Shown: one piece after another, positions 1-12,166 of the stretch
Layout of the letters: every line of letters begins with the position of its first letter
Position numbering within the stretch: the stretch's first letter is position 1
Source: Elysia chlorotica
Taxonomy: Eukaryota > Mollusca > Gastropoda > Plakobranchidae
DNA: 64,000 bases
Assembly: GCA_003991915.1 (NCBI GenBank)
Contig: RQTK01000049.1
Location: 447,217-511,216, forward strand
Direction of reading: 5' to 3'
Notes under the pieces: generated by a model
Told to the model about the DNA's origin: nothing
Database searches by the model: none
What the model saw: the letters and a program-made list of their open reading frames with translations, nothing else
Translations under genes and position numbers: made by a program

Positions 1-546
1 CAAAGGTATCACAAACCGATTTCTGTTTCTCTTGGTATCTCTTTGAGCAGAACATGTTGGATATCTAATGCTATAATTTGCTTTAATTTTTTATGGTAAT
101 CCTCGATGTTCAAACGGTGCTGACAATGCTTGTTAAATAATGGAACTGACAGCGCCTGTATGACTAATGTAGTGTTGAGCAGCACTCTAGCGTGGAGACG
201 GGCGTGAAATTTAATGAGTATTCGACATGACGCGTGTTAACAAAATGCTACTGAATACGTCACAACAAAAGCGGTCCTGTTGGTATTAAAACTATTATAC
301 TAAGAGCTGGCTGTGTGTCAGAGTGTGGCTTGAACGACATAATTGGTGACAGCGGTTTTCAACACGGGCTTTCAAAATGGCACGCCTAGCCACTGGGGTC
401 TGGTAGAACTAACGCATAGTATTTGAAGATAATTACACGCGTTTTGAGTTTAATAATGCCCTGTGTTCTAGGACTAAAATAGTACAGATTTGAAGGTATG
501 GATGGGGGCTTAGTTTCTGTGAATGTGTTATTCCTTTTTATCTCAA

Positions 547-768
547 AAGTCAAAAGCTGAAACTGCAGCTCAATATCATATTTAATTAATAAATTGATTA
601 ATTTTGTTCTTAGCTAAGAATTACAGAAGAATTGTGGGGTGATCATGTTTGGTGTAGGAAGTCAAAAGCTGAAACTGCAGCTCAATAGCATATGATTAAA
701 TGATTGATATTGTTCTTAGCTAAGAATTACAGAAGAATTATGGGGTGATCATGTTTGGTGTAGGAAGA
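547..768. repeat. two-copy tandem duplication, period about 112 bp
   Basis: Copy 1 begins at 547 and copy 2 at 659. Both start with AAGTCAAAAGCTGAAACTGC and end with GATCATGTTTGGTGTAGGA. They differ by scattered substitutions and a few deleted bases in the AT-rich middle. No open frame or known element is recognisable in it. Bases 1-546 to its left hold nothing I recognise. Confidence 0.85.
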
Positions 769-920
769 TTGAAACAGTCTGAATAAAGATGTTCACATAC
801 CATAATGCGATACGTGTATTTGGATAAGTTGGCTGGCACTCCATCAGTATCAATTACGTAGAACCAAAGCTAGCTACAGGTTACAATGCCCCACCGGTTT
901 CTAGGTTTAAAAAAAATCCC

Positions 921-925
921 CCCCC

Positions 926-956
<31 letters not shown>

Positions 957-988
957 GTCTCCTCTCTTTCTGTCTCTCTCTCTCTCTT

Positions 989-1055
<67 letters not shown>

Positions 1056-1070
1056 CCCTCTCTCTCTCTA

Positions 1071-1103
<33 letters not shown>

Positions 1104-1180
1104 GTATCTATCTATCTATCTATCTCTGTCTCTCTCAGTATATATTTCTCCCTCTCTCTCTCCATCTCTCTCTTCCCATA
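921..1180. repeat. long interrupted (CT)n microsatellite
   Basis: A polypyrimidine tract about 260 bp long on the plus strand. It is mostly CT dinucleotides, with short CTGT and CTAT interruptions and a C-run at its left end. The apparent Arg-Glu or Leu-Ser open frames across it are only translations of the repeat. Confidence 0.95.
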
Positions 1181-1185
1181 TTCTC

Positions 1186-2065
1186 CCGGGGATCCTATTT
1201 TTAAAGCAGACTGCACTACACAGTGCTCATCTTCCAAAACATACATTCATAGAGCATCCCTGCCTCCATCGCCATCTCAGTGCAGGAGAGCCGTGCGGGA
1301 GTTGACCCCTCCTGGTGACGTGGCATCGAACGGGGGAACGAACACTCTCCAAACACACAGAACAGCATAAGCGCCAACCCAGCGCGCCTTCAAAGTGAAA
1401 ACAATAATTGTATGCACAATAAAGCAAGAAGCGCCACGTTTTTTGACGTTAGGTTAGCCATTTAAGTTATACACAGTGAGTCCTGAATCGGGCCGAAATC
1501 TAGGCCAGGAGAGTTCCAGCAATCCAGGGCAAGTAAAGTTACAGACTCACACAGAGCTGAAGCAAACAGGAACGAAAACGAAATCTTGAGTTTGATAGGA
1601 GAAGCGATTCTGTGAGCTTGAGACGGAGCTGCTAACATTACGTCAAAACTGAGATTTGGTGCGCCCTTTTCTCACAGTTTTTTGCCTAAATGTGTAACAT
1701 TGGTGGCTGGTTGGGTTGGCAGCTGTGGCGGAGGGCTGCCAGTTTTGCCACGTATACACTTCTCAGCGCAGGTCAGTCAGCCCTTCTGGAATCTTCCGTA
1801 CGGAAAACGTGGAGATGATACAAGAATCAGGGTCACGGGGGCAGGGGGTCAAGGTGGCAGGCGGTTGGTCGACACAGCGAGCAGAGGAGAGAGGAGAACT
1901 TACCATAATAATACGTCACGTAACGCGCATCAAGGCTTCAAAAGTATATAATTATACGTACGCACTCTTTCTACACAGATTAACTTCTGAAATAAACGAA
2001 GGCACATGCGGGAAAAGGGACAAGATTTTAAAAAAAAGGGCAACAAAGCGAAGTAAGGGCAAACC
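1186..2065. other. no gene recognised
   Basis: Moderately GC-rich single-copy-looking sequence. An open frame at 1716-2138 has no start context, domain or splice structure that I can support. I see no recognisable repeat until the tRNA-like block that follows. Confidence 0.5.
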
Positions 2066-2140
2066 TGGTCGGCAGAAAGCTCAATCGCTAGTGCTAATGC
2101 TTCACGGGCAGGAGATCCAAGGTTCAAATCTCAGTTGATG
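2066..2140 (+). repeat. tRNA-like segment, possible old SINE head
   Basis: The block contains AAGCTCAATCGCTAGTGC, which resembles a tRNA D-arm/A-box. About 30 bp later comes GGTTCAAATCTC, a good match to the pol III B-box. The spacing fits a tRNA, but I cannot pair the acceptor stem convincingly, so I read it as a degenerate tRNA-derived SINE head and not a working tRNA gene. It differs from the main SINE family of this window. Confidence 0.35.
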
Positions 2141-2510
2141 CTCTTGTTTCTGATAAGGGGACCCTAGGGAACTCAAAACGAAAGCTATTCAGATATTACT
2201 TAGGTATGGGGGCAATTAGATGTTTTGAAATCAATAAAATATCGATTGTTAAAACAAATCTTAGCCGTTCTCCCAGATAACTGGATTCTGGCGCACATTA
2301 TAGATATGTGTGTACGCTATTGATCATATAGAAATAGGAATGCTCAACTAACACGATTTTATCCTAATCATACTCTATTCATTCTTACGTTGAGTTATCA
2401 TGGTCACTGTTTATGCTCACACCAAAAAATATTTTAGTCCCATTCTTTTGAGGTAAGTACAAATTAAGCTTTATTACCCGTGAAAATTAATAATAAATCT
2501 CTAACACACA

Positions 2511-2514
2511 TAGA

Positions 2515-2557
<43 letters not shown>

Positions 2558-2615
2558 GGAGGTGGGAGTGAGGAGAGAGAGAGAGATAGAGATAGAGAGA
2601 GAGATAGAGAGAGAA
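2511..2615. repeat. (GA)n microsatellite
   Basis: About 105 bp of GA repeat with GGTGGA and GATA interruptions. The flanks are AT-rich and show no gene. Confidence 0.93.
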
Positions 2616-2689
2616 AAGCTACTCTCTTAATTCGTAATCCCTTATTACTTTTACCACGCTCGATTTCCCTATGAATTCTACACGGAGAT

Positions 2690-2765
2690 GGAGGCATCAG
2701 CTGAGAATTGAACGGCAGACCTTTATCCTCATCAGTTAAGAATCCCCTCAACTGGGCTTATGACG
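2690..2765 (-). repeat. possible degenerate tRNA-derived head
   Basis: On the minus strand the segment reads TAAGCCCAGTTGAGGGG, followed about 30 bp later by GGTCTGCCGTTCAATTCTC. These are in the positions of a pol III A-box and B-box. Stems are poor, so a functional tRNA is unlikely. Confidence 0.28.
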
Positions 2766-5307
2766 CCTTTATGACTGTAGCTAAGCCCGCAATGCGAATA
2801 TTGAATGTTGTTAGCCCCCATTCTGCGAATTCTCCCGAGGCCGGCGACCATGGAGCTACGCCCTGTGGTGTAAGAGGGTGCTGGCTCAACAAGTTTTTCC
2901 ACGCTCGTTTCGCAGGCGCGTGCGAAAACTCACGTAGGCTAAAGCTTTCCTTATCATGCTCACAGTGTGAATGGACCTTTAGAGGCGTAACCAATGCGAG
3001 TGGGCAAGAAGTCGCTCCCATGCCTAAATCGTTAGAGTGTGAAAGTAGCCAAAGACCACTGAGAAAAGATCGCGTGGGTAACGTTGAAATGTGAAGCTTT
3101 GGTGCTTATCTATCTTCTATCTTTTTAACTTTTCACTCCAGCTAACTCTGAGATACCAAACTAGTTACAAAACTAGTACTGTACTGACAAACGCATTGGT
3201 CGACGAATGAGGCCAGAACAGTATACATGTATCGGTTTTTTAGGGCGACCCAAATTGTTTACATGAGTCAATGTTAGTTATATCCGCTTGAAATATGATT
3301 TTAAAGAATTATTATTTCATTCTGGTCAAATAGAGGGTTGTTAAAACATGGCCTCAAAAACAAAATACATTAATGTAAGATTCAGGCCGGCTTTTTTATA
3401 GACAGAAAACCTTTCACATTGAACATCTAAACTGAATCGTTACTTTAACTTGCGAGGGGGCATAATCTTTCCAGCGACATAATCTAAGCCAGTTATAGCC
3501 AGTTAAAGTCGGTCTTAAAGCTGCGTGAAAGACGAGAAAAAAACAATACATGTAATAGAAGCTGCAGGTAGGGTGGGGAAGGTAACATCTATACCTACAC
3601 AGTCTTGCATCGAATCCTACCCATGTTACGGCAGAGGACATCATTCTGTGGTGGACTTAGACAGGCAGATTATGGTGCAATTATGATTACATTAACTTTG
3701 CATTAGTGAACGCCTTCGCCCGTGAGAATGGTGGGCCTAAGTGAGGGTTGGCGCATCATTGCAACTTAAGCATAATCAGTTAATCACCCACTGCATAGGA
3801 AATGAGCTGGGCTAGGCTAAGTTAAGTCTTGGGGTTCGCAACTGAATTAGTTTATTATCGAGTGTCTATCTATTCACTGTATACGCGCTTGCCTCGCCCA
3901 ATTCTCAGATCTAAGCACTTTATATTAACACAAAATCAGAAAAGAAAAGAAAAGCCCTCGGTGTGGCCAAGATGCATCCTACACAGCGCCTCCTACAATT
4001 TCCTCTAGGCCAAGCCTTTGCGGCTCAAGTGCTATACTTAACGAACAAGCTTTTCTCTGCTCATCTTTGCTGAGATGCTTTCAACTGTGGCTGGCTAGAG
4101 TGAGTGGCGTTGCCGTCATTCGGCGTGAAAAGTTTGAAAACACATCAGTGCAGTGTCATAGTGACACATAATGACAGTATGACATGCGGTGCTTCTAAAC
4201 ATCTTGGGATACCGTGTGGGTTGCAGTCGTCAGCTTTCAAGGTATTTTTTACTGTACCGTATACTCGTTTGGGACCAAAGCATTTTGATAAGTAAAAATG
4301 ATTTCATCTACGATTAGTAAGCAGTAGTTGGGTTGGGAGCACAGGGGAGGAAAGGCAGAGAAATGCATGTAATGCTTGTACAATTTAACAAATAGTTGAA
4401 TCGTTTCAAGAACAGATAGAATAAATCACGACTTAAAACATAATGGTGGGAGAAAAAAAAGTGACACAAAAGATATGGAAAGTCTAAGGAGAGGGTCGGC
4501 AGTGATTTACTGGAGAGCTCTAAAGGTGTAAATCTAGAGAAAATTACGACAAGATTTTTTTTTTTACATCATACAAAATAGTGAACATGAAAAATATTTT
4601 AGAAGGAGAACAAAAAAACACGGAGCGTGACGAAGGTGTTCTAAATACCCATTGCTTTTTAAAACTCACTCTCTTCGCAAACCAAAATATTAAAATATTG
4701 TGACCTTTTTGTTTAAAAACAGGTAGGAAGAGGGGGAGGGGGGGGCGGAAGGGGTCAGGTCCCCGCCCGCTTTATCACCAAGGCGTTTTCATCACAAGCG
4801 AATAAAAACTAGTCGCAATACTCAAGACATAGAAGGTTAGGTAATAAGACTTACTGAAGAATCATAAAAGGAAATGCGTGTAGTGGGACCCAACTGATAT
4901 AGAACCTTGGGGCTCTAGTTCGTCAACCCACAATGTGGATTTTTAGAGATTGAAAGGGAGGGGGGACAGAGTGAAAAGAATAGACTTGGAGAGACAGGTA
5001 CAGAAGGGGCGGGGGGGCAGAGAGACAGAGACAGACAGACCGATAGACACATGTGCAGTTCCCAAAGTGTGCAGAAACCCAGCACTGTACATGTATCAAG
5101 CAAGGGCCAAGACACCGGACAGCGGGTCAAATCCCGCAGCTCTGCTTTCAGTTTTAGTATGGGATCAGCTGAGACTGGACAGGTGACGTGTGACATGTTT
5201 TAAAACAGGGCCGGCCGGTTAGCCACTCTGGGTCAGCTTGGGTAATGGTCATTGGTCACTATAATGAAATATGGACATTCGTGGGTCTGAAGTGATTTTA
5301 TACTGCT

Positions 5308-5310
<3 letters not shown>
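2766..5310. other. intergenic stretch, no gene recognised
   Basis: I find no coding exon, RNA gene or clear transposon here. Short frames on either strand lack recognisable domains. A homopolymer-rich patch near 4730-4765 (G-runs then C-rich) is the only compositional feature. It may be intronic or 3' flank of the minus-strand prolyl hydroxylase gene whose first coding exon is at 6663-6860, but no second exon was identified. Confidence 0.45.
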
Positions 5311-5358
<48 letters not shown>

Positions 5359-5442
5359 AGAGAGAGAACGGGAGGGAGAGAGAGAGAGAGATGTCTTTGC
5401 GTTTGAGAGCAAGAGAGAGAGAGAAAGGGAGGGAGAGAGAGG

Positions 5443-5488
<46 letters not shown>
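5311..5488. repeat. (GA)n microsatellite
   Basis: About 180 bp of GA repeat, interrupted near 5390-5415 by a short unique stretch (ATGTCTTTGCGTTTGAGAGC). Confidence 0.94.
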
Positions 5489-5490
<2 letters not shown>

Positions 5491-5640
5491 AGTTGAGTTG
5501 GTTGCTTAAAGTCAGTACTATGTAGATTATATTGTGTGCGGGACCCAAGATTAATGTCTGTTATTTAAGGAGTAGCTGCCACACAGAGACAGAGTAGGGA
5601 ACCTGGACTCCTGTCTCAGCCAGTCACATTATAAGAGAGA
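5489..5640 (-). mobile_element. degenerate copy of the window's tRNA-SINE, minus orientation
   Basis: The order of landmarks matches the body of the better SINE copies: TTGAGTTGAGTTGGTT, then a GGGACCCAAGA segment, TGCCACACAGAGACAG, CTCCTGTCTCAGCC and GTCACATTATA. Many substitutions have accumulated and the tRNA head is missing. It lies between two GA tracts. Confidence 0.6.
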
Positions 5641-5795
5641 TATAGACAGACAGAAAGACAGATATATAGAAAGACAAGCAGACAAACAGATCATACCTTA
5701 GGATTGGCAGTGATAAGAGAGAGAGAGAGAGAGAAAGAAAAAAAAAGAAAGAGAGAGAGAGAGACAGAGACAGAAAGAGAGAGAGAGAGACTGAG
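5641..5795. repeat. GA/GACA-rich low-complexity tract
   Basis: GACA-type repeats at 5641-5690, followed after a short unique patch by (GA)n with an A-rich core at 5717-5790. Bases 5796-6359 beyond it contain no recognisable feature. Confidence 0.85.
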
Positions 5796-6359
5796 AAACA
5801 AACATGTTTCTGTCTACTGGTCATTAATTCTGCCAATAAAGACTTGTTGTAACTTAAAAGAAAGCCGTTTTACACAGAATCATGAAATGCATTGCATATA
5901 TTTGAACATGTGAAAACAGCAAAGTTCATCCCTCTAAACTTGTAGCTCTAGCGTAAGCCTCACAGGAGCCAAAAGTTGATGTGTTAATAATAATAATCAG
6001 TAAATACTTTTTGTTCCTCTATAATCACTCAATATTATCGCCTAGGGAAAAGAACTGGACTGAAAGCCAATTAAAACTTAATTCCAAGATGATTTTTGCA
6101 TGAAAAAAAATGAATTTCTAATCCCTATATGCCACAGTAATTTAAATAAAGTGGCTTGCATAAGTACCTGGTTTGTGTTGAGGGACATATTATTCCAAGT
6201 CCATCCTTCATTAGTGTCACCACTAGGTGCACGGTCTCACGAGTGGCAATTAACACGAATATTACCTTGGACACCTTTGTAGCTTTTTACCCTCTCACTC
6301 AAGTTTAAAAACACCCAAGCAGATTTAAAAAGCATGTCAAAGACTTTAGTTTAGCATGT

Positions 6360-6623
6360 TGGTTGGTTGGTTGGTTGGGTTTGTTTAACGTCCAACAGCA
6401 GCACTATATAGGCGATATTGTGGACGGGCCCCAAGACGAATGTCTGACAATTTTATGTGCTGCCACACACGAGACAGGGCGGGGATACCATGGCTCCTGT
6501 CTCAGCCGGTCACATTATACTGACACCGACACAACCAGGAGGGAACGCAACAGACAGGATTTTAACTCTGGACCTTTTGCGTCGGAAGCCAATTTTTACC
6601 CCTGGACCACCGCGCCCACCTTA
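6360..6623 (-). mobile_element. tRNA-derived SINE, full-length, minus orientation
   Basis: Starts with the GTTG-rich simple tail and runs backwards through the conserved body (CACACACGAGACAGGGCGGG, then TGTCTCAGCCGGTCACATTA). It ends in the inverted tRNA-like head (GTCGGAAGCC and CTGGACCACCGCGC). It is flanked by a perfect 12-bp direct repeat, AGTTTAGCATGT, at 6348-6359 and 6624-6635. That repeat is the target-site duplication of a LINE-driven insertion. The element sits about 40 bp downstream of the donor site of the prolyl hydroxylase exon, inside its first coding intron. Confidence 0.88.
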
Positions 6624-6662
6624 AGTTTAGCATGTAAAAAGAATAATGATGGCGGGACTTAC

Positions 6663-6860
6663 TCTCTTATTTTCTGAAGCCTAATTTCCTCTCGCTCGAC
6701 GTAGTTTTGGAGCAGGCCAGCTATATCCCGCTCAGCGTAGAGAGCTGTTTGAAGGTGAGCGTTTGATGTGAACAGCTCGCCCCTGCTCAGCTCAAACGCA
6801 AGAGCCACAAGTAGTGATAGAAGCGCGTATACCCACATCTTGTAGATTGCAGGTTGTCTG
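6663..6860 (-). CDS. prolyl 4-hydroxylase subunit alpha, first coding exon (partial gene)
   Basis: The exon begins after a TTTTCCCAG acceptor (first base 6860), has its start codon at 6838-6836 and ends at 6663 before a GTAAGT donor. It encodes 58 residues plus two bases. Residues 1-20 form a hydrophobic signal peptide (MWVYALLSLLVALAF...). They are followed by ELFTSNAHLQ and LLQNYVEREEIRLQKI, which is the opening of the P4HA N-terminal dimerisation domain: an FTS motif, then a leucine-spaced helix ending in E-x-x-L-x-x-I. Family knowledge: the alpha subunit pairs with protein disulfide isomerase in the ER and hydroxylates collagen prolines. A noncoding 5' exon is implied upstream. Later exons, with the catalytic His-Asp-His, are not visible in the remaining 6.6 kb and probably lie beyond the left edge. 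The copy number and paralogue (alpha-1 or alpha-2 like) cannot be told from this exon. Confidence 0.78.
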
Positions 6861-8566
6861 CTGGGAAAACAAAATCAAACTGTAATGTATATATATTTTT
6901 TGTATAAAAAATGTTGTGGTGAAGATTACGATAGAAAATCAACTTCTAGTAATAGAATTGTCAAACTCGGCATAAAATTTAAGTAAAAATTTACTTTTTA
7001 AATTTGTAATCATCTGATAATAAAAGAATCTGTCATGACAGGATAAATGGGAACAGTACTTACCAAAACTCAAAAGGTAAGTTAAAAGTATTTTTTGGAA
7101 AGATCTCCTTCAATTTACTTTAGATTTCAAAGTCCAAACTGATTGCTTAAATTTTAACTTAACACCAATTCTACTATCAATGTGGATGTGTACGAAAACG
7201 AGCTTACTAACTGAAACGCTGTATTTCAAACAATGAGAAGGCTAGTGTAGCATTTATAAATATGACTAGCTGGAAAAGGTGTCAATTTTATCTCAATACA
7301 CCCAGTTCAATTCAATATACTTTAAGTTAAATGAGGATTTCCAAGTAGGTTAAAATTTAACTTCAGTAAATTGAGATAAGTTTTAAAACATATTTACAAA
7401 CATTTTCAAAGTTAAATTCTAAAATTTGTTTCGTGAACATATGTGATAATTTTTGATTTATTGACTAAGTTCACTACATTTAACAATAAATTGTGAGTTG
7501 CAACTGAACTCAAAGTGTGGTGAAATAATCAAAAATTGAATGTATATTGATATTACTAAATAGAAAGCTTATTTGTTTAGTGAATCCCGAGTAATATTTA
7601 ACATTTATTTACAGATGAAGAGCTACCTATAGAGTTAGATTTGATTCCAAATTGTGTTTGCAGTTTCTGTGTTTTTTGTAATGACACCCCTTTAAGTCCA
7701 AATTTGTTAATTAGGCCGAAAATGGTTTTGGGCGTTCCTCTGTTCTGGTTGAGAATACCACACATCTTCACGTTTATAAATAATTTACCAATACAGCGGG
7801 ATCATGTGACTTACAACCTTTTTTGGGTGTTGGACATTGTGTCCGGTTTTGTTTTTTGTTGTTTTGGGTTTTTTTCTCTTTTAATAACATTTATACCAAA
7901 AATGCAAAAGTACGCAAAATTCTGATTTTTTACACTGCTAATAATAATATGTTGAGATTTTTTTGTAACTCTCTTTGTGAATGGGAATTTTTTTTTTTAA
8001 AGTCAGTAAAAAGTTGGGCCTCAAACTTGTCAAAGTAGATAAATTGATCACAAATTTGTTTTAAAGCTAACATATTATTATTACAAATGTTTTCGTGTTT
8101 GTTTTTTGCAATCCATAAAAACAAATTTGAAGCCATCTTTAGAAAATGAATAGGCCTATGCATAAAAAAAATATTAAAATCTAGAGATCTGGATCTAGAA
8201 TCTGGGCTAGCTATTTCAGAAAAAAAAAAACAACAGAACTTACATTTAAATAATCCAGACCTGTCACTCTGTTTTAACAGTTACAGTTTTAATAGTATAA
8301 CACAAACAAAAACCAGAATAGAGTTTACAACATCTATAGAGTCTAGCAAATTTGCCGAATCTCATTGAAAGACAAATCATGCTCTAAGTTGAAGTACATG
8401 TAGAAATTTAGATCTAGAGTGGGGTTGGAATCTAAAAACTCTGGGTCAATAATATTTCTTACTTTCATTTTAAAAGCTTACCCTTTCTTGTGAAAATGGT
8501 CAATACGGCAAATAGATGGGTTGTTTTCCTCTTATTCTAAGGTTTAGCGGTTGGGCCGTGATAGAC
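6861..8566. other. AT-rich flank/intron upstream of the prolyl hydroxylase exon
   Basis: Very AT-rich, with no recognisable coding exon. A noncoding first exon and promoter of the minus-strand prolyl hydroxylase gene are expected somewhere here, because the coding exon opens with a splice acceptor. I cannot place them. TCTAGATCT-type hexamers begin to appear from about 8180. Confidence 0.4.
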
Positions 8567-8567
8567 G

Positions 8568-8744
8568 ATAGTCATTCGCCAGCGTAGGCTAGATTTAACT
8601 TCCTTACAGATTAGGATCTTAAAATTCTAGTTCTAGATTTCTCTAGATCTAAGCTATAGTCATTCGCAAGGCGTAGGCTAGATCTAACTTACTTACAGAT
8701 AAGAATCTTAAAATTCTAGGTCTAGATTTCTCTAGATCTAAGCT
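8568..8744. repeat. two-copy tandem duplication, period 88 bp
   Basis: Copies start at 8568 and 8656 with ATAGTCATTCGC, continue through GCGTAGGCTAGAT and end in TTTCTCTAGATCTAAGCT. They differ at only a handful of positions, so the duplication is fairly young. The unit carries CTAGATCT motifs that recur around 12.5, 13.3 and 38.2 kb. Confidence 0.88.
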
Positions 8745-9329
8745 AAGTCTCAAAATTGCAGAGAAAGTTCTTGAAACTACTGAACTACACTGGGTGATGC
8801 CACTTGGCAGTGCGCTGTGCCTACGTGACTAGTAGATCTAGGTTCTCGATCCTGACCTAAGCTTATGTATCTCGCTCAGCGGCTCTACACAAGGCTTTCA
8901 GACCCAGCAGATTCTACCTTTCTGAGTTTCTGTGTGGTTTCCGTACTTCTGTAAGCTTATAACTGTTTGACCGACCTCATTGATGCCTACTGCCTACTCG
9001 TGGATGGGTGAGCGACTGAGAGAGAGAGAGAGTCAGCAAACTTGGGGAAGCAGACATCGCAATATTCACAGTGTTAATACTCCCCCCCTCCCCTCGCCTC
9101 CGTCCACTCGGCTCTCGCACGTCTGAGAACCTGCCTCTTCTCCTCCTAACGAACATCGCAATATTTAGAGTTGATACCTCCGCCCCACCCCCTTCTCCCT
9201 GCCTTTTTCTTCTTCTTCTTCTTCTTAAAGGCGAAACGTTTTCATGTATTTTCTCTATAATTTCTAGTTGTGTTTGATTTATTGTGTCCCTCAGTTGCTA
9301 GGTTGTGCGTATTCTTCTATTTATTATCA

Positions 9330-9330
<1 letters not shown>

Positions 9331-9415
<85 letters not shown>
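9331..9415. repeat. (ACT)n microsatellite with (GCT)n end
   Basis: About 23 ACT triplets followed by five GCT triplets. Translation gives runs of threonine and alanine, but nothing around it suggests a real reading frame. Confidence 0.95.
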
Positions 9416-9719
9416 AAACTATTACCAGACTAGCAGGTATACTGGTAATCAAAGAAAGTAATTATGTAGCCTATTGTCCGAATGCACTTAATAACATATA
9501 TTGAATCAATTACTGTCAAAGTTATATACGTCATTGAAATGTGAGGAAAAAAAACGCACAACAGTTCACGTGCGGGTACAAAATGTTATAAAGATACGGG
9601 TCGTGTCATATATTTCAAGATTCTTTTCCAGTTCAAATTAACCTCAAACAAGAGTACAGCAATGAGCAAAAACAATAAATTATCAGAAGATCACTTATAA
9701 ATACCTTCCGGGGAGTTGC

Positions 9720-11460
9720 AAGGTCGAGATGCTTCCTTGTCTTTCCAGCGTACAGGGAGGGATTTCCGAAAAGTTGTCTTCTTCAATAGATTTAGTTTGT
9801 CGATTTCAAAAAGAAGTTGCTGAGCGCGCATTCCGAAAGGGTGAAAACAGGATTAAAATTTAAAAGCAGGATTGTCATGGTGATATTTTCGATAAACAGA
9901 ATATTTTAAGGATAGTTTGTCTCCTCTTTCTGACAAGGGCGGTTCGTCTGCAGTTACGCAAAAGCTTTATATCGGGGTGGTACGAAAGGCCCCGAGGCTG
10001 AGACGCAGTCCTCAGTGGTGTATAAGTCTCTAGCATTAATATAAAAAATGGTCTGGCAGAGCCATACACTACGCTGCCGCAATCGAGTTTAGATCCTATC
10101 AGCGATAGAGATAGAGGAAAGACTCTTTGTCTGCTCCGGATAAGGTTTGTATAAGAGTGCTTTTTGGCACTTTTCACATTTTTTGCAGGTGGGGGATAAA
10201 GGAAAGTTTTTTTGTTAAGTAACGCCTAAAATTGTTGCTTCTCCTTCTACAGAAATTCTCTGGCAGCGGCCGGTATGGAGATCAGGATCACTGTGAAATT
10301 TTCTTTTATTACAAAAATGAACAGCTATCGTTTTCTGAAGCCAGAATTTAAAGCCATTTGTGTCTGCCCGTTTCTCATGAGCTGCAATTGGAGCTGCCGC
10401 TCTAAGGTTGGAAATGAAGAGGCTCTGTAGCAGAAGACAAAATCATCTACGTACAACGAGCAGTTTACATTTCAAAGGCTCATTTATTGAATTAATTTTT
10501 ATACCGAAAAGAACTGACGAGAGAACTGGGGGACTCCCTGCTCCTGCTCGAAAGAGACAGCCAGAGAGGATCCAACCTTTACTGGGAACTCTCGATTGGC
10601 TATGAACTTTTTAATAAATATGGGTAGGTTGCCCTCAAATCCCATATTTTTATAGCTTTTATAGTATGCCATACTTCCAGGTTGTGTTACAAGCTTTCTC
10701 CGTGTCAAAGATGACGGCGGCCATGTGCTGATTATTGATAAAAGACTCTCTATTAATTAATGTTTCAAGGCGGATCAAGTGACTCGTGGCACATCTTTTT
10801 TCTCTGAATCCACACTGGAAGTTGAATAAGAGATTATTAACTTCTAAATGCCAAGATAGTCGTTTGGCTACCATTCTTTCGAAAAGTTTACCAATGCAAT
10901 TTGTCAAGCTACAGGTCTATAATAATAATTATTATTGTGTGGGTTTTCCGAGCCTTTTCCAGGTTTTGGAATGGGGATACCTGTGGCTTGGCGCCAGGAC
11001 AGGAAAACTACCTGACGCTCAAATTTCGTTTTGCAGCTGTAAGAGAATTTCAAGACATTTAAAAAAAATGTTTTTGATGATTTTATTGTGCATGAGGAGC
11101 TCTGGGGCTGCGGACATCTCCTCCAGAAAGTTAAAGCAAGAGTAAACCTCGTTTATACAGAGCGGTTTGTCCCAATCTTTAGAGCAGTCTGGGGAAAAGT
11201 CAACCGGTCTCTCCTCAGACCGCCCCGTAGTCTTGAAATTGGAGGACTTCTAGAAATAAGGCGCCTAGTGCATTTGTGATTTCTTGTCCCCCCCTTCACA
11301 TACAATCCATCAGCCTCCCTTCGCCGCAGAAGGAACAGTCTTTCCGTGTTTTTTCCTGATCGACTTCCAGATTTTGGAAAGCGGGTTCCCCAAATGGATC
11401 CTATACGGCGACAGGCGGCATTGATATTGTCAAAGCTCAAGGTGAAGGCAACGCATGATA
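9720..11460 (-). mobile_element. degenerate jockey-type non-LTR retrotransposon
   Basis: Minus-strand reading gives broken reverse-transcriptase blocks in the correct order. IGKLFERMVAKRL and FQCGFREKRCATSHLIRLE at about 10907-10780 correspond to the RT region preceding the palm. NNQHMAAVIFDTEKACNTTW follows, then [14 protein letters not shown] and a GVPQ block at about 10540. A LDCGSVVYGSARPF block lies near 10100, in the C-terminal part. Frames shift repeatedly and the catalytic box is not intact, so it is dead. A second copy of the same family, in opposite orientation, lies inside SIRT7 at 21360-23095. Confidence 0.75.
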
Positions 11461-11746
11461 GATCCTATCCTATTCCTAGCCTGTTCTAATTCAACGCACT
11501 GGCCCTCTAATGCTAATTTTGGAGGTCCTAAAGTTGAATGAGAGAATAGAGGGAGACAGATTAGACAAAACTTCCCTTCTACGTTAGGGAGAAGGATATT
11601 TAGGTTTATTCGTTTAATTTTATTGTTAGGAGAGAAGTAGAAGAAAGAACTGCAGCTGATGGGGTTGTATAGTTTTAAAGTGGCGGTAACGGTATCCTAA
11701 TTAAGTATTGTTCCACCATTACCACTACTAACATGAGTACTGTCAC

Positions 11747-11820
<74 letters not shown>
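11747..11820. repeat. (AAT)n microsatellite
   Basis: An uninterrupted ATA/AAT trinucleotide run of about 74 bp. It lies 350 bp upstream of the SIRT7 start codon. Confidence 0.95.
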
Positions 11821-11821
<1 letters not shown>

Positions 11822-12166
11822 CCTCATCTGTTGTCAGTGCATCTATTATGGGCGAATTCTTTTATACCCCCATTTTGGGTTTGTTCGCGTAGCATTCAAT
11901 GCGAACTTACCAACAGATCAGTAGAGCCGAGATCCCACTGAAAAAGAACTTATTTTTCTTCTTGTAAAATATCATTAATCTGGTAGTAGTCGACTCACGT
12001 TAGTTTACCACAGATTTGCTATTGATAGAAATCTGTGCCATGACCCAAGTCATAACGTCGTTGTGCAGCTTACTCATTACAATGGCCAACAAATGTACAA
12101 CAGGCAAGGAAACGAAGAATTCGGTGTATACTCCTAGAAATCTGGCATAGTAGTGTACAAACAACA

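Noticed and set aside
886-1305. Leu/Ser-rich open frame (and its Arg/Glu-rich opposite-strand partner)
   Set aside because: Pure translation of the (CT)n microsatellite. The same pattern recurs at 2464, 5249, 5309, 14614, 54763 and 55227-56181.
1716-2138. 140-codon plus-strand frame
   Set aside because: No domain, splice structure or codon pattern that I recognise. Its end overlaps a tRNA-like repeat.
9268-9504. Poly-threonine frame
   Set aside because: Created by the (ACT)n microsatellite.
9740-9850. Possible start exon on the minus strand (MRAQQLLFEIDKLN...) with a donor-like GTATTT
   Set aside because: It continues the degenerate LINE reading at 9720-11460 and matches no host gene known to me.
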